Below, in pieces: positions 40,993 through 46,310 of a stretch of 46,310 bases of DNA. How positions within the stretch are numbered: the stretch's first letter is position 1; the number at the start of each line of letters is the position of its first letter. Under the pieces are notes generated by a model, which was not told the origin of the DNA, did not search any database, and was given only the letters and a program-made list of their open reading frames with translations. The stretch comes from Bacteroidales bacterium (lineage in GTDB: Bacteria; Bacteroidota; Bacteroidia; Bacteroidales; Paludibacteraceae). The DNA lies in NCBI GenBank assembly GCA_900769555.1, contig CAAGHA010000090.1:1-46310 (forward strand). The letters run 5' to 3'. Both the position numbers and the translations under genes were made by a program.

Positions 40993-41802
40993 ATGGTACG
41001 TATTAGTCCAAAATTAAAGTATGCGGATTCCGGAAATTTCTTTTTGATGGCCGGTCCATGTGTGATTGAAGGTGAAGAGATGGCATTTCAAATTGCCGAA
41101 CATATTGTTGCTTTGTCTGAAAAATACAAAATTCCCTACATCTTCAAAGGTTCTTACAGAAAAGCCAATCGCTCGAAGATAGATTCTTTTATGGGTATAG
41201 GCGATGAAAAGGCGTTAAAAGTCTTGAAAAAGATTGGTGAGACATTTGATATTCCGGTTGTTACGGATATTCATGAACCGGAAGAGGCTGCATTGGCGGC
41301 AGAATATGTAGATGTGTTGCAAATCCCGGCATTTCTTTGTCGTCAGACAGATTTATTGGTGGCTGCAGCCAAAACAGGTAAAGCTGTGAATATCAAAAAA
41401 GGACAATTTTTATCTCCGGCAGCTATGTCATTTGTAGCTCAAAAAGTAAGAAATTGTGGGAATGACAATATTTTATTAACCGAAAGAGGAACAAGTTTTG
41501 GTTATCAAGATTTGATTGTTGATTATCGAGGAATTCCAATTATGAAACAAATCGGATGTCTGGTTGTTTTGGATGCAACGCACTCATTGCAACAACCTAA
41601 TCAAGAGTCGGGTGTTACCGGAGGAGATCCTACAATGATTGAGACCATAGCCAAAGCCGGTATTGCCGTAGGTGCGGATGGATTGTTTATCGAAACTCAT
41701 TTTAACCCAGCAGAAGCTAAGTCGGATGGTGCCAATATGTTGCCATTGGATAAATTAGATGGTTTGTTGCAAAAATTGGTTTGCATTAGGGCCGCTTTAT
41801 GA
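40993..41802 (+). CDS. kdsA: 3-deoxy-8-phosphooctulonate synthase (metal-dependent type)
   Basis: Condenses PEP with arabinose-5-phosphate to Kdo-8-phosphate for lipopolysaccharide core synthesis, in the cytoplasm. It has 269 residues. FLMAGPCVIEGEE has Cys23 at the position that is Cys in the metal-dependent Aquifex enzyme and Asn in the E. coli enzyme, so this is the metal-dependent class. FKGSYRKANRSKIDSF, IPAFLCRQTDLL, KKGQFLSP and FIETHFNPAEAKSDG are all conserved active-site blocks. The stop codon overlaps the next gene's start by 4 nt (ATGA). It confirms a Gram-negative envelope. Confidence 0.96.
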   Translation: MVRISPKLKYADSGNFFLMAGPCVIEGEEMAFQIAEHIVALSEKYKIPYIFKGSYRKANRSKIDSFMGIGDEKALKVLKKIGETFDIPVVTDIHEPEEAALAAEYVDVLQIPAFLCRQTDLLVAAAKTGKAVNIKKGQFLSPAAMSFVAQKVRNCGNDNILLTERGTSFGYQDLIVDYRGIPIMKQIGCLVVLDATHSLQQPNQESGVTGGDPTMIETIAKAGIAVGADGLFIETHFNPAEAKSDGANMLPLDKLDGLLQKLVCIRAAL

Positions 41803-43148
41803 ACATAGTATCCTACATTAAGAGCTACATTCCTTTTTATCGTAGAAATCTAAAGATTGCGGTTCCTGTTATGTTTGCGCAGATAGGACACGCATCGGTA
41901 ATGCTTGCCGATACGATAATGGTGGGACATTTAGGAACCGTTGAATTGGCTTCGGTCTCATTTGGTAGTTCGGTCTTTATGATAGGGTTTCTATTTGCTC
42001 TGGGCTTATCTATCGGGGCAACCCCTTTGATAGGGAAAGAGTATGCGGCAGGAGGTCATAAGCGTTCAGCTGTTATTTTTCAAAATTCGATATTGTTTGA
42101 TGTAGTTGTTTCCTTCTTTTTGGGTGCATTTATGTGGGTGGTCTCGTGTTATATGGACTGCATGGGACAGCCGGAAGAGGTATGGCCGTTGGCACAACGC
42201 TATTTTCGTATTTCGGTATGCTCGCTCCCTTTTGTTCTGCTATTTCAATCGTTTCGTCAATTTATGGAGGGGATAGGGAATACAAAGTATGCAATGGTTA
42301 TTACTTTAGTAGGAAATGTTTTAAATATATTTCTAAATTGGGTAATGATCTTTGGTAAGTTTGGATGTCCGATGTTTGGTGTTGCAGGAGCTGCTTATGC
42401 AACTCTTATTTCGAGGTTGTTTATGTCGATAGCCTTTATTCTTCTCTTTTTTGTTAAAAAACCTTTGGTAAGGTATTTCTATTTCTTTGGAAAGAAATCT
42501 TTTTCTAAAAAAGAGATAAAAGGATTGGCTTATATGGGGATTCCTATCGGTTCTCAGATGTTATTGGAGACCTTAGGAATTAGTCTCTCTTCCATTATGG
42601 TGGGTTGGTTTGGTGCCGTAGCCTTGGCTTCGCATCAGATAGCGATGAATCTCTCTTCATTGACCTTTATGATTAGTGGAGGGTTGGCCTCTGCAACAAC
42701 TATTCGTGTCAGTCATCAAATCGGCAAGAAAGATTTTCATTCGATGAGGAAAGCAGGAATTGCATCCACCCATTTAAGTCTGTTGTTCAGCTTTATTTGT
42801 GCAGTGGTTTTGTTTGTTTTTAGAAGTCAGATTGCATCGATTTTTACCATTGACCCTGCTGTGTTGCAATTAAGTTCTTTATTAATTGCAATTGTGGCAT
42901 TGTATCAATTTGGAGATGGATATCAGGTGGTTAGTATTGGTGCATTGAGGGGGTTGTCTGATGTGTACGCACCGATGGTTGTGGCCATTGTTTGTTATCT
43001 TATTGTGAATCTCTCTTTTGCTTATGTTTTAGCAGTAATTTGCGGGTGGGGAGTTGTTGGCGTTTGGGTTGCATTTATGATAGAACTCTATTTGGCTGCC
43101 CTTTTGTTGGGCATAAGGTTCTATCATAAAACAAGACAATATCGTTAA
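41799..43148 (+). CDS. MATE family efflux transporter
   Basis: A 449-residue polytopic membrane protein with twelve predicted spans in two related halves. It starts with the MATE-typical AVPVMFAQIGHASVMLADTI (about 21-40), MVGHLGTVELASVSFG and LGLSIGATPLIGKEYAAG. The second half has the equivalent AVALASHQIAMNLSSLTFMI and the RVSHQIGKKD block. Members export cationic drugs or metabolites using Na+ or H+. The start overlaps the kdsA stop (ATGA), so the two are translationally coupled. The substrate is not predictable. It ends immediately before the convergent PBP gene, with no spacer. Confidence 0.93.
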   Translation: MNIVSYIKSYIPFYRRNLKIAVPVMFAQIGHASVMLADTIMVGHLGTVELASVSFGSSVFMIGFLFALGLSIGATPLIGKEYAAGGHKRSAVIFQNSILFDVVVSFFLGAFMWVVSCYMDCMGQPEEVWPLAQRYFRISVCSLPFVLLFQSFRQFMEGIGNTKYAMVITLVGNVLNIFLNWVMIFGKFGCPMFGVAGAAYATLISRLFMSIAFILLFFVKKPLVRYFYFFGKKSFSKKEIKGLAYMGIPIGSQMLLETLGISLSSIMVGWFGAVALASHQIAMNLSSLTFMISGGLASATTIRVSHQIGKKDFHSMRKAGIASTHLSLLFSFICAVVLFVFRSQIASIFTIDPAVLQLSSLLIAIVALYQFGDGYQVVSIGALRGLSDVYAPMVVAIVCYLIVNLSFAYVLAVICGWGVVGVWVAFMIELYLAALLLGIRFYHKTRQYR

Positions 43149-45512
43149 CTAACGGTTGTTTCTACGTTTTTCTCTTCTTTCTCTACGTTTTTCTCTTCTA
43201 CTTTTATTGCTACTCTTAGTGGTATCGTTGTTTATACTATCTTTCTTATCCCTTCCAAATAGTCGTTTCCAGAAGTTTACGAAACCTTCTCCAATGTTCT
43301 TTTTTTCAATCTTTTCGCAAATATATGTTTTTGTAATTTCCTGGGTAGGTTCTCCAAATAGTCCCTGGTAGCGAGTCAGATTCTTGTCTGCCATAACTCT
43401 TGCCATAAAATCGCCAAAGACAGGAAGCGCAGTCTGACTTCCTTGTCCATAAGTCCCATTTCGGAAATGGATACAACGATACTCTCCACCAACCCAAACA
43501 CCACCAACCAACTTAGGAGAGATGCCCATGTACCAAGCATCAGAATAATTTGATGACGTTCCGGTTTTTCCTCCATATTCTGTATTTTTGAAGATTGGGA
43601 ATTTTTTTAAACGTTGGGAAGTCCCGTTTTCATCTCGTAATCCCTCTTGCAACATATCACGCATGATAAATGCTGTTTCGTAGTCTAAAACTTGTACGCA
43701 TTCCCCTTTGTTTTTGTAGAGAACATTTCCCTCTCTATCTTCGATTCGGGTAACCAATACCGGCATAGGTTTCTTCCCCTCATTTACGATTGTAGAGTAG
43801 GCGGTGACCATATCCAACAAAGAGACATCTTCTGCACCCAATCCGATGGAAGGTATCGGGCGGAGCGGACTACGAATACCCATTGATTTTGCTAAGTTGA
43901 CGATACTATCCGGAGTACACTCTCTTGTGAGTTGTACTGCAATGCTATTGATAGAACGGGCAAATGCTGATTTAAGGGTAACCTCTTCATCCGAGAAGAT
44001 TCGGTTGGCATTCTGCGGATTCCATAATTTCATTTTATCCTCATCCTTAACTAACCAATTGATGGCACTATCAATGCGAGTGTCGCAACTGCAAAATCCT
44101 TTCCGAATCGCTTCGGTATATATGAATAGTTTGAATGTAGAGCCGGGTTGCCTTTGTGCCACCACCTTATCATATTGCCAATAGTTAAAATCGACATCGC
44201 CCACCCATGCTTTTACCTTACCGGTTTGAGGTTCCATTGCAACAAAACCACAATGCAGAAAGCGCAATGTGTATTTTAGAGAATCGATAGAACTCATAAA
44301 CGTATCCTTTAGTCCTACCTGATAATCAATAACCTTTGTCAAGTGAGGTCGATTAAGTATAGCATACACAGAATCTTCATTCCCATTAAATATTTCTGAC
44401 AAACGCTTAAATTCAGGCATTTTTTTGATTCGTTCTTCGATGAATCCATACAATTCATTTTGGTTTTCATCGCGCCAAGGATTTTTCGCTTCCCAATGTG
44501 CGTTGAAATTTTTTTGCACGATTTTCATTTGTGCTTTTACCGCATCTTCCGCATGTTTTTGCATACGAGAATCAATAGAGGTGTAGATTTTCAAACCATC
44601 GCGATAAAGATCTCTATTATTCTCTTCGCACCATGATTGCATTTCGTTAAAGACCGCTTCCCTGAAATAGAGTGCGATTCCACGATTATCAGAACTATTG
44701 TTTAGATGCAACTCCAAAGGTTGATTACAAAGAGAGTCGCACACCATTTTATTGAAGAGACCTTCGTTGTGTAAATTGGTCAGAATGTCATTTCGCCTTT
44801 TCTTGTTATTTTCCGGATTTCTGATAGGGTTGTAGTAGGTGGTTGCTTTTAGTATCCCGACAAGAGTTGCCGATTGTTCGTATGTGAGTTTTTCAGGTGT
44901 TTGGTTGAAGTAACTTTTTGCTGCCGCTTTGATGCCGTAGGAGTGGTTTCCAAAATAGACAGTGTTTACATACATTTCAAGGATTTCATCTTTCGAGTAG
45001 ATTTTTTCCAATTCCATGGCTCCGTTCCACTCTTTTACCTTCACGATGAACGTTTTTATTCCCGGTATTTTGCAAAACAATCCATTAGAAAACTCAGTAC
45101 GAGTCTTGAATAAATTTTTCACCAATTGTTGGGTAATGGTACTCGCCCCCCTTGCATCACCGAACAAGGCATCTTTAAAAGCACCTAAGACCCCTCTGAA
45201 ATCCACACCGTTATGTTCGTAAAAACGCTTATCTTCCGTCTCTATTAAAGTTTGGATAAAGGTCTGAGAAATCTCGTCCAATTTTACAGACGAACGATTC
45301 TCTACAAAATATTTTCCAATCAAAACGCCATCATCGCTATAGATTTCAGAAGCCTCCATACTGATGGGGTTTCCCAATTGTTCCTTTGTGGGAGAATCAC
45401 CGAATAAATTTAAAAAATTATGGTTGATGGCAACGATAAAAAGGTACGAGACAAATGTTATTGAGATTAACCCGATTCCGATTTTAATTAAAAGATTTTT
45501 ATGTGTTGACAT
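43149..45512 (-). CDS. mrcA: Class A penicillin-binding protein (PBP1A type)
   Basis: A bifunctional peptidoglycan glycosyltransferase and transpeptidase of 787 residues. It has one N-terminal membrane span (about 8-29). The GT51 domain (about 60-235) has IETEDKRFYEHNGVDFRG, with catalytic Glu93, and GASTITQQLVKN. The transpeptidase domain has GSTFK (nucleophile Ser458), SIN (520-522) and KTGT (649-652). The tail after about 735 is very basic (SRREKRRERREKRRNNR). It is encoded alone and convergent with the MATE gene; the two coding regions abut without a spacer. A -7 box lies about 36 nt upstream of the start at 45512. Confidence 0.95.
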   Translation of the reverse strand: MSTHKNLLIKIGIGLISITFVSYLFIVAINHNFLNLFGDSPTKEQLGNPISMEASEIYSDDGVLIGKYFVENRSSVKLDEISQTFIQTLIETEDKRFYEHNGVDFRGVLGAFKDALFGDARGASTITQQLVKNLFKTRTEFSNGLFCKIPGIKTFIVKVKEWNGAMELEKIYSKDEILEMYVNTVYFGNHSYGIKAAAKSYFNQTPEKLTYEQSATLVGILKATTYYNPIRNPENNKKRRNDILTNLHNEGLFNKMVCDSLCNQPLELHLNNSSDNRGIALYFREAVFNEMQSWCEENNRDLYRDGLKIYTSIDSRMQKHAEDAVKAQMKIVQKNFNAHWEAKNPWRDENQNELYGFIEERIKKMPEFKRLSEIFNGNEDSVYAILNRPHLTKVIDYQVGLKDTFMSSIDSLKYTLRFLHCGFVAMEPQTGKVKAWVGDVDFNYWQYDKVVAQRQPGSTFKLFIYTEAIRKGFCSCDTRIDSAINWLVKDEDKMKLWNPQNANRIFSDEEVTLKSAFARSINSIAVQLTRECTPDSIVNLAKSMGIRSPLRPIPSIGLGAEDVSLLDMVTAYSTIVNEGKKPMPVLVTRIEDREGNVLYKNKGECVQVLDYETAFIMRDMLQEGLRDENGTSQRLKKFPIFKNTEYGGKTGTSSNYSDAWYMGISPKLVGGVWVGGEYRCIHFRNGTYGQGSQTALPVFGDFMARVMADKNLTRYQGLFGEPTQEITKTYICEKIEKKNIGEGFVNFWKRLFGRDKKDSINNDTTKSSNKSRREKRRERREKRRNNR

Positions 45513-45547
45513 AAGTTAGAATTCAAATTGATTAAAACTTCACGTTG

Positions 45548-45555
45548 CAAAAATA
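45548..45555 (-). promoter_or_regulatory. Putative -7 box of the class A PBP gene
   Basis: The minus strand reads TATTTTTG, a TAnnTTTG match, followed by CAACG. It is 36 nt upstream of the start codon. Confidence 0.45.
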
Positions 45556-45702
45556 ATGAAGATTCCTCTAATAAAGGTAAGATTTTTCGTAAAACCTTGA
45601 TGGATATGAAATAATACATAGGGAAATAGCAATGGTATTAAAATTACTATTAAATACAAGGTGTTAAATCTCAAATAATTACATAAGTGTATCAAATAAT
45701 TT

Positions 45703-45737
45703 ACCGTCCATAACTCAATAAATAAGTTGTGGACGGT
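45703..45737 (+). terminator. Strong isolated hairpin, terminator-like
   Basis: ACCGTCCATAACT (45703-45715) pairs with AGTTGTGGACGGT (45725-45737), 13 bp with one T-G pair valid on plus-strand RNA. Only TGTTTT follows. No plus-strand gene precedes it, so it may end an unseen small RNA. Confidence 0.5.
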
Positions 45738-45814
45738 GAATGTTTTCCATCGAAACCATTTTTGAAAATTTATAGTGTCAGAACATAGAAACTAAATGCG
45801 TTGTCAATGAATCA

Positions 45815-46042
45815 TTATAAAAATTTCACATAATGAACTACCTTTTCTGCAAAATCCTCATAATCATTATATACCACAGCCGAAGAAAAACTTCCATACC
45901 TTATAGAAGATTCCAAAAATTCAAAATCACCGATGAAAACTTTGTCTGCAAGTGTTGCAAATCCATTTTTTACAGAAACAATCGAAGGGAGATTTGAAGA
46001 CTTTATTTTCCAATCATTAGAATTGCTAAAATCTTTTTCCAT
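45815..46042 (-). CDS. Small hypothetical protein
   Basis: I do not recognise this ORF. From the internal ATG at 46042 it encodes 75 residues beginning MEKDFSNSNDWKIKSSNLPS and ending HYVKFL. The composition looks protein-like, with a regular mix of acidic, aromatic and hydrophobic residues (FIGDFEFLESSIRY, AVVYNDYEDFAEKVVHYV). A longer frame to 46114 exists, but its N-terminus is Phe- and His-rich and less plausible. There is an AAGGAGG on the minus strand about 24 nt before the ATG, too far for normal use. It may be a fragment of a larger protein. Low confidence that it is translated. Confidence 0.35.
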   Translation of the reverse strand: MEKDFSNSNDWKIKSSNLPSIVSVKNGFATLADKVFIGDFEFLESSIRYGSFSSAVVYNDYEDFAEKVVHYVKFL

Positions 46043-46248
46043 AAAAATCCTAAAATTGAAAAAAAACCTCCTTATATGGTGTTGAGATTGAGAGAATAAG
46101 AGCATGATAAGCAAAATGAATCCTAATGCATCCGAATTAAAATTTATGCTTAAAAAAGAGAGACGTAATAACAGTAGTTGCCTAAATAAATTTTGAAGAT
46201 TCCATTTAGAAACGCAAGATTTTTTTATAAGATATTATGAAAAACACT

Positions 46249-46284
46249 GCGGGGGAAGCCATGCGGCGGGGGCGCAAAGCCCCC
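46249..46284. repeat. GC-rich double hairpin at window end
   Basis: GCC-ATGC-GGC (46258-46267) lies next to GGGGGC (46268-46273) paired with GCCCCC (46279-46284) around GCAAA. The segment is much richer in G and C than anything else in the window. It could be the edge of a mobile or repeated element. Confidence 0.5.
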
Positions 46285-46310
46285 AAGAGCGTTCAATAGC
46301 ATTACAAAAA

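Larger units (their letters stand above)
45513..46310. other. Gene-poor end region
   Basis: About 800 nt beyond the class A PBP gene contain the PBP promoter, the hairpin at 45703-45737, a small uncertain ORF (45815-46042), a weak partial repeat (AGTTGCCTAAATAAATTTTG near 46171) and a GC-rich hairpin at the very end. I see no clear larger gene. Confidence 0.5.

Noticed and set aside
1..46310. CRISPR array, tRNA or rRNA genes
   Set aside because: I saw no regularly spaced direct repeats and no cloverleaf or rRNA-like segments in the intergenic regions.

Overview
The window is an AT-rich chromosomal segment of a Gram-negative Bacteroidota bacterium, most likely order Bacteroidales. The evidence is the Bacteroidota-type dcw gene order (mraZ to ftsZ without murF or ddl), -7 boxes of the TAnnTTTG type instead of -10 boxes, few Shine-Dalgarno sequences, a glycine-lipid synthase pair (glsA/glsB-like), a secreted glucanase with a type IX secretion (T9SS) sorting domain, a MurE with the meso-diaminopimelate motif DNPR, and KdsA for LPS Kdo. 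I cannot name the genus.

Layout. 1-9.9 kb: 3' end of a branched-chain aminotransferase, pyruvate kinase (-), a secreted GH16 glucanase, two tandem paralogues of unknown function, aspartate-semialdehyde dehydrogenase (-), a lamin-tail-domain exported protein and LD-carboxypeptidase. 10-12.1 kb: a minus-strand aromatic amino acid operon, prephenate dehydratase then DAHP synthase/chorismate mutase. It is preceded by a Phe/Tyr-rich leader peptide and an intrinsic terminator that look like classical ribosome-mediated attenuation. 12.1-15.7 kb: an outer-membrane barrel protein with a long structured leader, YbaK, and a glsA-glsB-like pair (-). 15.9-31.0 kb: the complete division and cell wall cluster mraZ-rsmH-ftsL-ftsI-murE-mraY-murD-ftsW-murG-murC-ftsQ-ftsA-ftsZ, closed by a strong terminator. 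31-37 kb: an SDR (-), CTP synthase, YidC and a sodium/solute symporter. 37-38.2 kb: a repeat-rich island with a decayed ORF, then a lipoprotein (-). 38.3-45.5 kb: a DUF5723-like protein, MenA, KdsA, a MATE transporter and a class A PBP (-). 45.5-46.3 kb: nearly gene-free, ending in an atypical GC-rich hairpin.

Functional theme. Much of the window builds the envelope: peptidoglycan precursors (MurE, MraY, MurD, MurG, MurC), polymerisation and division (FtsW, FtsI, FtsA, FtsZ, PBP1A), recycling (LdcA), LPS (KdsA), lipids (GlsA/B), membrane insertion (YidC) and meso-DAP/lysine supply (Asd).

The most interesting observations are (1) the complete pheA attenuator; (2) a CTP synthase whose glutaminase nucleophile Cys is replaced by Gly; (3) a family of short dispersed inverted repeats, two of which bracket ldcA while one forms a near-perfect 125-nt palindrome; (4) an FtsZ with a short acidic tail and no recognisable basic C-terminal peptide; (5) a terminator-like hairpin (or small RNA) in the leader of the outer-membrane protein gene.
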